Shown in pieces: positions 47,803-61,104 of a stretch of 64,000 bases of DNA; position 1 is the first letter of the stretch, and every line of letters starts with the position of its first letter. Below the pieces are notes generated by a model that was given only the letters and a program-made list of their open reading frames with translations, was not told the origin of the DNA and did not search any database. The DNA is from Niebla homalea. Its lineage: Eukaryota; Ascomycota; Lecanoromycetes; Lecanorales; Ramalinaceae. A program made the position numbers and the translations under genes. The stretch spans positions 558,001 to 622,000 of the forward strand of contig JAHGAU010000028.1 in the NCBI GenBank assembly GCA_019925105.1, in the 5' to 3' direction.

Positions 47803-47843
47803 GGCCGGGCTCTTTCTCCGCAGCGGCTGAGGGACTGAGGCAA

Positions 47844-47851
47844 GCGGATAA
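47844..47851. repeat. 8-bp target-site duplication, element copy 1, right
   Basis: GCGGATAA, identical to 35564-35571. Confidence 0.9.
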
Positions 47852-47893
47852 TATTGCTGCAGAAAGCGTTATATAAGCAAGATCCGCGGGGTG
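47852..47893. other. 42-bp unmutated host spacer between the two elements
   Basis: A short stretch of ordinary composition (contains GCTGCAGAAAGCG) lying between the right target duplication of copy 1 and the left target duplication of copy 2. It shows none of the CA/TG depletion seen on both sides. Confidence 0.75.
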
Positions 47894-47901
47894 TCTCGCC
47901 C
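47894..47901. repeat. 8-bp target-site duplication, element copy 2, left
   Basis: TCTCGCCC directly before the left terminal repeat of copy 2, repeated exactly at 60155-60162. It differs from the duplication of copy 1, so the two insertions are independent. Confidence 0.9.
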
Positions 47902-47944
47902 TTGCCTTAGGCCCTCAGAGCGTATATGACGGCTTCGCCGCCGG

Positions 47945-47963
47945 CTAAGCCCCTTCAGGTTAG
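47945..47963. repeat. Subterminal palindrome, copy 2 left
   Basis: CTAAGCCCCTTCAGGTTAG, the counterpart of 35615-35633 at the same distance from the end, with two substitutions. Confidence 0.75.
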
Positions 47964-50900
47964 CCAGCCGCGGCCGCTAACCCTTTTCGGCTAAAGCTAA
48001 GATTATTACGGCCGCGGTATTTATATGTTTAAGCGTAAAACCTTAGATATAAGGTAAATCTATATAATAAATAGAAAGTCCCGCAGAATATACGGAATTA
48101 ATAATTATTTAATCAAAAAAAGTATTTTAAACGGTTTTAATTATTAATATCAGAGAAATATTAAAACTTCTTATATATATATAGAATAATATAGTTTTTA
48201 TTTATTAATATATAATAATAATATTTACTTATATTTTATACTTAATAGGTTATCTAATTATTTATTAAATTAATTAATAATTTATAATTATAAACCGATA
48301 AATTATTTATAAGTAAAATAAATATTTTTATTTACTCTTTTATATATTATTTTAACTATATTATCCATTCCGTATAATATCTTAAATAGCTTAAATATAT
48401 AGGTTAAGTAAATTAAAGAGTAAATAACGTAATAATTGCGTTTTATTACCTTCTATTATATAGATTAAGTAATTAAAAAAATATTTATTTAGCTTTTTCT
48501 TCTTTTACTTTTTTATATTTTATAACTTATTAACCTATAAATACTTTATAAGTCCTTCTACCTTCCTTTTTTACCTTTTTTATTTTCCCCGTTTTACCCC
48601 TTTTTCTATATATTCGCTTTAATAAGCCCTTCTATATACTTAATATTATTTAATTATAATGAACGTTAAAAACGTTTATTACGTTACGTTAAAAAAGAAG
48701 GGAAAAAAAAAGAAAAATTAAAGAAACCAATAAATTAAGTAAAATTAAAAAAAATAAATAAACCGAAATTATATTTAAAAGGATTAACCGCGGTATCCCC
48801 TTATAATAAAGGAAAAGAAAATCCCAATAATATTATAGAAGAAAATATCGGATAAAAGGATATTATATAGAAAAATATTATAAAAAAGGATATCGGATAA
48901 AAAAATATTATATAAGAAAATATTAAAAAAAAAAGAATTTATAAAAGAAGGTAAACGTAATAAGAAAAAGGGCGATAATAATAATAAGTATAATAAAATT
49001 ATAATAAAGGTTCATTAAGAATAACGGGGTATCTTATAAATCTTAAGGAAAATATTATTAATAATCCTATTAAGGTTTATAATAAGGCGGGAAAAGCGTT
49101 AAAATATTTTACCCGTCTTAATTAAGCGAAAAAATATTATATAACGTATTATATTATTTTTAACTTAAATGATTTTATCTTAAAATTATTTTTACTTATT
49201 ATATATTTTTTAAACGTTAACTTTAATAGATATAATATATTTATTAATTTAAGTATTTAAAATAATAAAGAAATCGAATATTATAAAGTTAAGATTAACG
49301 ATTTTACGTATATTTAATTTACGTTACGCTTAATTAATAAGTAATTAATAAATTGAATTAATAAATTTAATAAGAATAAAATAATTTAAGCCGGCCGTTA
49401 TCTTCTTAATATCGCCGTAAAGGAATATTATGATAAAGGCGATAAAAATATATATAAACGCTTAATAGTTTAAATTAAGTAATATTATCTTTAATATTAA
49501 AGTTTATAATTATTATACGGTAAAGAAGGGAAAAATTAATATATATATCGCCCTTTATATAAAGATAAATATTATAAGATCCTTATATAGAAAATCGAGA
49601 ATTACGTTAAGGTTTAAAGGTTTTTGGGTTATTTAAAAGATATTATTATTAAAAAAACTTATTAAGATATAAGAAAGCCGTTAACTTTAAATTTAAAGAA
49701 ATTAATCTATTATATAAAGGATTTAATTAAAGTATTAAAAGTAAAAATTAAAGTATTTAAAAAAACGTATAAAAGAAAAGAAAATAGAATAAAATTTAAT
49801 AATAAAAAAAACTTAGGAAATAAAATAAAATTTAATAGTAAATTAAGCTTAAAAAATAAAGCGAAGTTTAATAATAAAGTAATTTTAAAAGACGGATTTA
49901 AAAGTAATAATAACGGTATTTTTAACGTAAATAATATAAAGAACTTCTTAAATCCTATATAATATAGGAAGTTTTAATAATTTTATAATAACTTAAATAA
50001 TCCGACTTTAACGGTAATAAATAATATAATAAATATAAGAATAAGATATATACGGTTATATTAAAGGATAATAAGTAATTAAGCCCGTAAATAATTAAAT
50101 TATATAATTTTATTAATATTTAACGTTTACCTTCTACTTATTTATTTTTATTATTAATTTATTATTAAATATTAAAATTACGTAATACGGTTTTAATATT
50201 TAATAATGGTTTATTATTATAATATTAATTCAAAAATAATAATATTTAAGATAAATAATTATAATATTATTAAAAAGTAAATAAATTAAAAAAAGCACTT
50301 AAGGAAATATTTTATTAATAATTTCGGAGTTTCCTTAATATTTCTTTTATTAATTAACCTTTTTTATTATTATAATATTTACTTTAGCTTTAATCGTTAT
50401 AAGTTTAATTAATTTAATTAATATTTTTAATAAGGTCTTTAAATAAATTAAGATTTATAATTTAATATAAGAATAATTAAATAACGTTATAAAGATCTTT
50501 AATATTACTTTAAAAAGATAAGAAATTTATAAAGTTATTATTATTAAAGTTTAAACGGTTATATTATAAAATTAATTATAAAAGGTTAAATTTATTAATA
50601 AAAAGAATATTATATAAGAATTATAATCGTTTATTATTAAGAATATTATTAATATTTTCCGGTTTAAATAAAAATAAAAAGAAGCGGTAATTTAAACGAT
50701 TTAATTAAAATAAATTATTAACGTTATAAATTAAACCTTTAAAATTATATCGGAAGGTACTTTAATATTAATAACCTTAATATTTAAAAAAATAGATTTA
50801 CCGTAAATAAAATAATTAATTATTTAAGTTACGTTAAAAAGGTTATAAGAAATTAAGATTAAGAAAAACTCCGAATAACGGATTATTATTAAGGATTAAC

Positions 50901-53900
50901 GTATTCTTAATAATATAAATTTAATAATAATTACTTAATTAAAGGATTTTTTTTTATTAAATACTTAAGAAATATTTAATTATAAATTAATGGATTATAT
51001 TCTGGAAATTAATAATTATTTATAAATTAATAAAGGTAATATACCGTAAAGTATTAAGTAATTATAAGATAATTAAGATAAATTAAAGTTAATTAATTCT
51101 TTAAATAATACGGAATAAAAAGAAAATATTTAAAATATAAAGGAAAATATCCAAAATATAAAGACGGAAAAAAGTATTATTATTCCCGGAAAACTTTAAA
51201 AATAAATATATTATTACGGTATTAACCGTTTTATAATTAATCGGTTAAATTATACGGACTTTTTTAATGTAAATATAAATAAATATAATATTATTTTTAA
51301 TACCTTAAAAATATATATTAAAGTAAAACGGCGGAAATTAAAAGGTAAATTAACCGGTTATTATTAATATCTTTTTAAGATCGTTAATTTTTTTAATTTA
51401 TAAATAAAAAGTATAAAATACCGGGAATTATATTATTAACTTTTAATATATTAATAATATCGCGTTTACTTTAAAGAGTTTTAAATATAAAATAAATTTT
51501 CTATATAATTTTAATTAAATATTTAACCAGAAATTAAAATTAATAATTTAAGTATTTACGTAATTCTTTTTATTAAATAATTATTACTATATAATATCTC
51601 CAATAATATAATTAAAAATATCGTAAATATAATCGTTAATTTTAAATTTTATACTTTTTAAAAAAAAGATAATAATTTAATTATTAATAATTTCTTTAAT
51701 TAATTATAAGAAAACGATATTATTAATTTCTTATTAAAAGAATTTAATATATATAATTATTATTAAAGGGAGCGTAATAATATTAATAATAAAGGTTAAT
51801 TATAAACGATAATTTACTTTTTTACTTAATAAATTATTTAGTAAGATATTATATATTAAGTATTATATACCTATTTTTACCTAAATTATAACCTGAAACT
51901 TATAATATATCCTTATTATATAAAATATACCCATTTTTAAGATACGATTTTATTCCGATATATCGATATAAATATTCCTTTATATTTAAAGAATAATTAT
52001 AAAAATAATATTATTTAAGGTTCCGTTTTATTTAATAATAAAACGGATTATAATTATATAAAGATTATACCCGGGTTTTATCGGTTTATTATAGTTTAAT
52101 AAGTTAATATTAAGAATAAAAAGAAAATCGTTTTTACGTTAAACGATTACGTTTATAATATTAAAGATATATAAATAAAAACGGACGTAAAGGTATTTAA
52201 TGATTTTATATTAATACTGGTTATTAAGGGAAATATATAAATTAATAAACCCGAAATTATATACGGTTTAATAAAGAATTATAACGGTAATTTAAGGAGG
52301 ATAATTTTACTTTAATTTATCGGAATTTAAGAGAACAGTAAAATATTAAATAACGTAAAGTTTAAAAAATAAGGTTATTTAAGTAATTATTATTTAATAT
52401 AAACGGTATTAAACTTTATACCTTTAAGTTTTATTAATAAATATAATTAATTCCTATATAAGTTCCTGGTATCAATATAACTTATTCTTAAAAGCCCTAT
52501 TTTTAATACTTTCCTTTATAAGGTTTTATAAGATAACCCTTTTATTTAAATTAAGGTAAATAAATTCTTTTAAACTAATTTAATAATTATAAAATAAATA
52601 ATTAATAATTATCGCCAGAATATAATTTATATAATCCGGTCGGTTTATCCGTATATAATAATTATAAAAAAGGTTTTCTTTATTATTAAAAGCTTTTATA
52701 ATATATAAAACGGGTATAAAAATAAATAATAAGTAATATTAATCGGTCCTTTTTCTTTAATAATAATTTAAAGTTTATTTATACTTTATTATAAATAGTA
52801 TTCCCTTTATTTTATAATAAAAAATACTAATATATTCCTTAAGTAAAATAACCGTAATATTTTAATTCTATATATTAATAATAACCAAGAAATAAAATTT
52901 AATTTATTTTATTTTTTATTCTTAATATTATAAAATATAAGTTAAAGTTATTTTTAAGATTAAGCTAGGTTTTATAATATATATTTTATAAAAATTTAAA
53001 AGTTACGGTTTTTAAAAAAGGACGTAATTTAAAGCGAAATCTTTATATAATTTATATATTACCGGCCGCGCTTTCTATATTATAATAATAGGATTAATAA
53101 AATAGGTTTTAATAATAAAAAAAAGCTTTTATAATAAAATAATTATATTAAATTCCGCCGGATAATATATTAAAATTATAACCGGCTTATATTCCCAATA
53201 AAACTTAAGTTTATCCACGTATAATTATTCTTAATTTAATTAAAAATATATTTATAAATAAAGCTAGATTTTAATTTCTTTTCCGTTATAATAATTAAAC
53301 TTAAAAACTTACGGAAATTCTTATAAGTTTTTAACGTAATATCTTTTTAATTTCTTATTTAAAATTTATTATTATAATTAATTATACTTAAAAACTTATT
53401 ATTAATATTTAGGATTTAAAATTTAATTATTTTAAATTTAATAAATATTAACGTTAACCGGTAAACGTATTCCTTTTCGTTATAATAACCGTTAACTCTA
53501 ATTATAATAAGATTATAAATAATATAAATTATATTATAATCCTTACCCTTAAAGATTTTAAATATTTAATAAAATAATTAATCGATATATTTTTTTTAAC
53601 CTTAAAGGATATAATATCGTTACTAAGTAAACTGGATATTATAATAATCCATATTTATAATACTTAATTAATAAAATAGCTCGTCCGGCTTAAATTTAAT
53701 AAGCTTTTTATATTTATTATAATTATCGTTAACTTTAAGGATAAAATTTTTAATATAATTAATATTTCTTAATATAATCTTATAGTAATAAAAGGGTAAA
53801 AACCCTTAATAATAAATTCAATAAAAAAAATATAATATTAATATAAAAACTTTATAACCTTTTAATTAATCGCTTTATTAACTTAAAGAATCGTAAATAT

Positions 53901-56900
53901 GTAAAATTTAATCTTAAGAATATTAATTCCGGAGTCGGCGATAATATAATTATAATCGAAATAATAACCGTAAATCAGATTTCGGACTTTATTAAGATAT
54001 TTATTTATACCGGTTATATTAATTATTAAAGGATATAATAATAATAATAAGCCGGTAAATAATTTAATAATTAAAAAAATCAGGAATAAAACGGTTAAAA
54101 AGTTTATTAAATAATTAAAGTATTTATATAATATTTAAGGTAATAAATATAAGCGGAAGTAAATTATTATTTTATTATAATATAATTATATTACGCGATT
54201 TTAATATTTAAGTTATATATTTTATTAAGATTATTAATTAAGAAATTTAATATTAAAGGTTATACGTTTTTTTAAATAAGTTTAACCTTACTTTACGTAT
54301 TACCGCTTTACTTTTATTTTAAGACCTTTAATCTCCTATTATACCTTTTATTTTCCTATAATAAGCCTTAATCTATAATAGCGGATAAAGGATAATTATT
54401 TTTATTTTTATCGGATTTACTTTTAAACTTATTTATTAAGCCCTTTTTACCATAACTTATTAATTACCGCCTGAATAATTTTCCCGTTAAAAGATTATTA
54501 TTATTGCTTTCCGGCTTACGGTTTAATTAAGTTTATTCTTTTTTATTTTTAAATTAACTTCCTTTAATAATAATTCTTTATTATTAATATTTTTATTATT
54601 AAGAGAACGTTCCCCTTTTTTTTACTGATTTAATTTTATTAAATTATTAATTAAAATTATCCAAGAAATCACGGAAGTGGTAACGTAAGCATTATATTTA
54701 TAATAAAAAACTTAAAGAAATATTAAATTATATTTAAAAATTAAAATAAAGCATAAAAGATTTTTTAACCGTATTTATAAAGGATAAGCGCCTTTATTTT
54801 ATATGTAAAGTTTAACGTTAATTCCTTAATTATACTTTTACCGATTTAATAAATAATAATTAATTTTTAAAAATAATTAAATATAAAAAAGTAATAAACG
54901 CGTTTAAGAAAAAAAGCTTAATATAATTAAAGCTTAAGTTATTAAAAGAGATTTACGTTATTACTTAATATTTATCCCTTAAAATATAATACGTATTAAA
55001 CGATAATAATAAGTTTAATTTATTAACTTCCGTTTAACGAGTAATATTTATTATTTAATTATTAATATTTAAGTGCTTTAATTTATTTTAAAGTATTTAT
55101 TATATTAAAAATCTTCGGAAGGACGTTAAGTAATATATTTATTTTATTAAGCTATAATAAACAATATTATTTACCGTTTTCTATTATATATTTCGATTAA
55201 GGTTATTAAATAACTTTGAAATTATATTCGGATTATATTTTTATTAAAAAGGAGCTTAATATTATATTTTTAATATATTATAGTACTTTAAGCTTTCTAT
55301 TTCCTATATAATAATTTAAAAAAGAATAAAGGATTTTACTTTATATAATATTAGGAATATTTAAGTATTCGGTTATAATTTAAGAATTATTATAATATAT
55401 GATAACTTTAAATTTATTAAAAAGCGGCGTAATAAGCGGATTGGAAATAATTAAAACTTTAAATTTATTATAATAGCCTTAATATTTAAGGGTAAAAACT
55501 TTAAGGACTATTTTTTAACTTAAGATATATAATAATTTTGGGTAATTTTATTTTCGCCGCTTAATATTATCCGTAAAATCGGATATAATAATAAAATTAA
55601 AAAATAAGTATTAATTATTTATAATTTTATTATTCCGGATATTAATTAATTTTTAAATCCGTTTTTATTATTTTAAGTTCTTTATTAAATGTTTTTATAA
55701 TAAAGCGAATAATATTAAAAACTTTTTTTAATCCTATATTATACCGACCTTTAATAAATGGAAATTATTTAAAATATCGTATTTCTTAATTAAATTAATT
55801 ATAAAAAATAAAAGTATAACTTTAAATAATATTAATATCCTTAATAATATTTATAATATATAGTTTAGTATAAATAAAGGGAATATATTTTTTAATTAAG
55901 GCTTTTATTTTATTTTTAATAATTTTAAAATATAAAAGAAAATTTAAATAATTAAATTATTACGGCATAATATCTTAAAGGAATTATATAAGTAATTTAA
56001 TTAATTAATAACGGGTATTAAGTTATAATACCTTATTTATAATTATATTTAATTAATCTATAAGATTTATTTTAACGGAGGTATTCGGGCGGATCTTTTA
56101 ACCCTTTAATATATTACGGACGTATAAGGTAAAATTAAGGTAATATAACTTAATAATTATAAAACGCTTAAAAATTTAATCATATATAATTACCGGTTAA
56201 GAATCGTAGGTCTTTAAATTCAATTTCTTTATTAAGAATAAAATATAATTATTTAACGGTTAAAAGATATCTTACTTTAGCTTAAATCGTAATATTAAAC
56301 TTTATAAGAATCCGTTTTTAAATAGATTTTTTATTAAATATAATTTTAATTATTAAGAATTAAGGAAGATTTATAATAATCTATTTATAATTAAGAGCTC
56401 TAGAATTATTAATATTTTTATATATTAACGGAGTTATTCTTAATAATATACTTTATTATTAAGTATAATAATATTAACTTTTTCCGATTTTTTTTATACC
56501 GGATAATTATTATATTTTAAGTATAAATAAACGATACGTTAAATTATGCTTAAGTTCTCCTTTATATATTATATATTACCGATTCTCTTATAACGGTAAA
56601 AAAACTTTAAAACGTAATATTACTTAATAATATAGTTAACCTATATAAAAAGGAAGATATAAACTTAATAATAAATTATCTTTTTAAACTTTAAAATAAT
56701 TCTTTAAAAGTTTTTTAATATAAATAATTATATTACTTTAAATATAATAATATTCTTTTATAGAATTGGGTATTTAATAATCTTTATTTTAATAAGGTTA
56801 AAACCGTAATTAAGTCCTTTTTTAAACGCCTGAATTCCGATTATTATCTTTTAAAATCCGTTATTAACGATATTTAAGCTTAAGTTATCTATTTTATATT

Positions 56901-59900
56901 GTAATCCTTAACTTAATTTAAAATAGACCGGTACTTACTTTATCCGATTACTTATTTTTATTTAAACGGCCTAAAAAAATTAAATAATAATTATTTTAAA
57001 TATAATAAATAATATTAAATTAATAAGATTAATAATATTAATGAAATCCTTATTAATATTTTAAATATCTTTAATACTTTTATTTTTATTAATATAACGG
57101 ATAATCTCGTAAACCCGGCGAGCTTAACGATCCCGGTGAATATTTTATATAATAAATAATTTATTAAACCCTTTTAAATATTATACGGATGTCCGGTAAT
57201 TATATATTAAATTTACGCGGCGCGGTTTTATTATTTAACCCTTAATTCTTTTAATAATATATCCTTATATATTTATTTATTTAAATTACGTTTATTAATT
57301 TAATAAGTTTATTAATCGTTAACGTTTTTTTTTAAATTAATTTTTAAATAGCTTATATAAAATAATAATAAGAATATTTAAATTAAATTCCTTTAATACT
57401 TAACGTTAATCGATCCGAAGTTTTAATTTAAGTTTTTATATTAAAGAACCGTTTCCCGTTTATATATCTTTATTAATTTTAATAATACTTTTTATTATAA
57501 GAATATCTTATAATATTAAGTTAAATATTATTAAAGCTCCCTTTTTATTATAATTTTAATTATTAATTAAACATTTATCTTAAAGCTCTTAAGAATATAT
57601 ATTAAATAAAACCTTTTAAGGATTTAATCTGGCCTTTATTAATTATAATTTTTTAACCTTAAATTATAAAGAATTTAATAAATTTTTATTTAATCTTATT
57701 TTTCCCCGTTTTTTTAATTTAATTTCCTTAAATAACCCGTTAATATTAATTAATTTTAATATTATTCATTAAAAGTCTTTATAAGGGACTATTATTTAAT
57801 AAAAAGTAATTCTTAAGTATTATAAAGTTTCCTTTTTTTAAATTTATAATTATTTATAACTTTTTAAATCTTAAATATTTCACCGGAAGTAAAATTATTA
57901 TTATTATTTTTATTAATAATTTTTAAAACCGCTTTCTTATATAAAGTTTATTTACTTTATATATTTTTTATTTAACGGCTTAAGTCGTTTATATTTTTAA
58001 TTATCGGTATATATATTAAGATAGTTTTTAATATTTTATCCGGTATAATAAAAGAAAAAAAATATTTAAAATAAGAAAATAAAAAGAGTATTATTATTAA
58101 TTAATCTTTTTATTTATTAAACTTAAATTATAAATACTTTATTTTTAATATATCTTTATTTATACTTAACTTTAATTCTTTATAAGTTAAAATAATTACT
58201 TAAAAATCTAAATTATATATTAAATAATAAGGTTTCTTAAACTTAAATAATTTATACTTATCGTTAAAATAAGTTAAATTAATCCTTTAACTATATTTAT
58301 TTAATAACGTATTTAAGAAGTCTTAAAAGTTTATTAAGTATATCTTTCTTTTTATTGGTATCCTTATTTTTTTTTATTTTTAAAACGTTAATAATTAATA
58401 ATTTATTATTTTTATTTATTTTACCGCTTCTTAATTTAAAGCATTATATTTAATAATAAAGGGTAAATTAAGCTTAACCGTTATTATTACGTATTACGTA
58501 ATTTAATCGTTAAAATAATTTTAATATTAAAGAAAATAATAATTATTAATAAACCCACTTAATATTAAGATTATTTATATTAATATTATATACGTTTATT
58601 ATAATAATTATCCGTAAATAAAAATAATCCTTTAATATATATTAAAATAATATAATAATATTTTCTTTATCTTAAGTTATTATATTTAAAAAAAAAATTA
58701 TAACTTTATTAATTATAAACGGATATTAAAGCTTAATTATTTACGATTTAAATAACTTATATACCTTTTTAATATCCTTAATATTATTTATAAAAATAAT
58801 AATTTTTAATATTTTAAATAAACTTATAATCGTTTTTAATAAGAAATATTATAAATTAAATATTCCATTCTTCAAGTTTTAAAGTTTACTTAATTAAATA
58901 AAGATTTCCGGTTTATTTAATAATATATAAATAATCCGTATATTATCCGAAAAACTATACTTTTCCTTAATATTAAATAATATTTAAGAATTTAATATTA
59001 TAGAAACGCTTAAAAATAGGATATTATCCGGTAAGCGTATACGTAAAATATTAAGTTAATAATACTTTAAATAAAAGTTTTTTTATTTATATATTAAAGT
59101 TTATTAATAATTAAGAAGTAAAAATTAGAAATATAAAATTTATATTATAAAACTTCCTCGTTAAAAGCTTTAAAATAAACGATCTTTAAATTAATAAAAA
59201 TTAATATTTATTAATATAACGTCTTTACTTTATAGGATTATAATACCGTAAATAAAGTATCCTTTACGTATTTATTTCCGATTATTAATATTATTATTAT
59301 TATTATTTAATATAAAAAATTAATAATTATTAATAAAAACTATTTTTAAATATTATTTTTTTTTTTTAAAATTTTTAAAAATATAATAATTAAGATACTT
59401 TTAATAAGTTTATATATAAAAGGTATAATTTAAAATAATATATTCTTTTTAAATCCCGTTTTTATAATTATAATTATATTTAATTAATTTTTTAAGAAGC
59501 TTTTTAATATTAATATTTATTCCGTTTTCGGTTTAAAATTAAATTTTTATTTAATTATATTAATAATATATATAAATAATATTAAATTAATTATTAATTT
59601 TATATTAATAATTTTAAGCTCTTAAAAACAATAAATAATATTAAAATATTATATATAAAAGTACTTATGGTTACTTTAATTAATCTCGGCGTTTATTATA
59701 AGTTTAAGTATTTATTATATAATAAAAGATTAAGTTAAGAAAAAGTTATTATTATTTTTTATAAGTTAAGATTCCGTAAACTTTTTAGGAATTTTTATAT
59801 TATATTATAAAAGAATAAAATAATAATAAAAAATAAGAAAAAGATTTATTATAATTTAAATATTTAAATTTTAAATAAAAAATAAAAGTAAATTAATATA

Positions 59901-60066
59901 ATATTATAATTATAATAAATATAAAATTAAACCATAAATATAAATAATAATAAATTTTTTATAAAGTGAAAAAATTTCTATAATATATTATTAAAATAAA
60001 ACGGATTAAATAAAAATATAAACTCTTAAGCTTAAACGCATAAAAGAAAGGCCCATTTATTAATAT

Positions 60067-60113
60067 CTAACCCGAAAGGGCTTAGATACGGGCCCTAACC
60101 CGAAGGGGCTTAG
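60067..60113. repeat. Paired subterminal palindromes, copy 2 right
   Basis: Two copies of the 19-bp motif at 60067-60085 and 60095-60113 (CTAACCCGAAGGGGCTTAG), starting 28 bp apart. They lie 41-88 bp from the right end. Confidence 0.8.
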
Positions 60114-60154
60114 GGCCGGGCTCTTTCTCCGCAGCGGCTGAGGGACTAAGGCAA

Positions 60155-60162
60155 TCTCGCCC
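60155..60162. repeat. 8-bp target-site duplication, element copy 2, right
   Basis: TCTCGCCC, identical to 47894-47901. Confidence 0.9.
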
Positions 60163-61104
60163 TGTACCCATATATGCGAAGCCACGACACTACGAGCCTG
60201 CATGAGGTGAGAGTGCAAGGTAGCTTGAGCCGGATCTGCTTACGTACGAGGGGTGGTAGTGGTGTAAGAAGCAAGTACGCCAGAACAGGCAAATTAAGGT
60301 GCTCACAATCGATGTTTAACTCCACCCCGAAATTTGTGACCTGACCACCTCGGACATCAATTTTGAGCACGCTAAAAGGCTCAGAGTCGTGATTTAGGGT
60401 TAGGTCTAATGATCGCTTGCTGATTCACAGTCTTATTATCTCTACACAGGAAATGCACCTACACGACTCATGGGCATACATAGGAGGTGTGTCAAAAGCT
60501 TAATTAGCTGGCCCTGAGGCCCCAAGCATGCGATGAGGGCATCACGGACGTCAAGCCAGCAGTGAGCTAGCTCAACGTCCTGCATGCTCCTTGCCCAGCA
60601 AAAGAAATGGCATTGAAAATATATACATATGTGGTGGAACAAATCCAAACTCAAGGCGAGGGTGGGCGAAGCAAAGTGCAAAATTCTTCTTGAACCACGT
60701 CCTGAATCACGTTGACACTGATGAAAGAGGAACAAGGAAAGGGTGGGTGAGAGGCCCATACCAAAAGGGTCCCATCTCCCACTAGGCCTCCGGCGCCCGA
60801 GACTCCGAGATCGTTTAGTGACTCCCCAGACTCTCGGAGGCCATGACGCAAAACAATTCGGACGACGGAGTGCGCGTAGTGGAATCATGGCCGTGACGGC
60901 GCCGGCACTCGGGGTCCTTACGATGCGGCTTCACGAGACTCTGCGAGCCAAGAAGAGGTGCAGCACTCCGACAGCATAAGGGAGATGATAACAAGGGCTC
61001 GTGGAGCATGTGAGCGTGCACATTGAGCTCGGCCAGCGTTAGACCACCATCAATCTACCAAATTAAGTCTCTGTGTATTGAAGGAAACCAATCGAGCCTT
61101 TAAC
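60163..61104. other. Intergenic, upstream of FAD monooxygenase B
   Basis: This 940-bp stretch has normal composition and several overlapping frames without motifs (the longest is minus 60442-60888). TTAGGGTTAGG at about 60394-60404 is telomere-like. The promoter of FAD monooxygenase B should lie here. Confidence 0.5.

Larger units (their letters stand above)
35572..47843. mobile_element. 12.3-kb RIP-mutated DNA transposon, copy 1
   Basis: A 12,272-bp element bounded by perfect 17-bp terminal inverted repeats, TTGCCTCAGTCCCTCAG at 35572-35588 and its reverse complement at 47827-47843, and flanked by an 8-bp target-site duplication. The interior is overwhelmingly A+T, and CA/TG dinucleotides are nearly absent while TA is abundant. 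CG is still present in places. This is the pattern of repeat-induced point mutation. No coding frame survives, so the transposase family cannot be read. The outer roughly 110 bp at each end remain GC-rich. The 8-bp duplication and inverted ends exclude an LTR element. They fit hAT or KDZ (Zisupton-like) DNA transposons, although 12 kb is large for hAT. Confidence 0.9.
47902..60154. mobile_element. 12.3-kb RIP-mutated DNA transposon, copy 2
   Basis: A 12,253-bp second copy in the same orientation as copy 1 and collinear with it along its whole length. Differences are mostly C/T and G/A, as expected when two copies are RIP-mutated separately. The terminal repeats are 47902-47918 (TTGCCTTAGGCCCTCAG) and the reverse complement at 60138-60154, with one mismatch between them. 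The 8-bp target duplication is intact. No coding frame survives. The GC-rich termini are conserved as in copy 1. Confidence 0.9.

Noticed and set aside
35572..60154. AT-rich block as a centromere or an LTR retrotransposon array
   Set aside because: Two collinear copies with inverted 17-bp ends and distinct 8-bp target duplications define DNA transposons. Long direct terminal repeats were not found at the ends.
60442..60888. Minus-strand frame of 148 codons
   Set aside because: No motif, overlapping frames on the other strand, and its position in the promoter region of FAD monooxygenase B make chance more likely.
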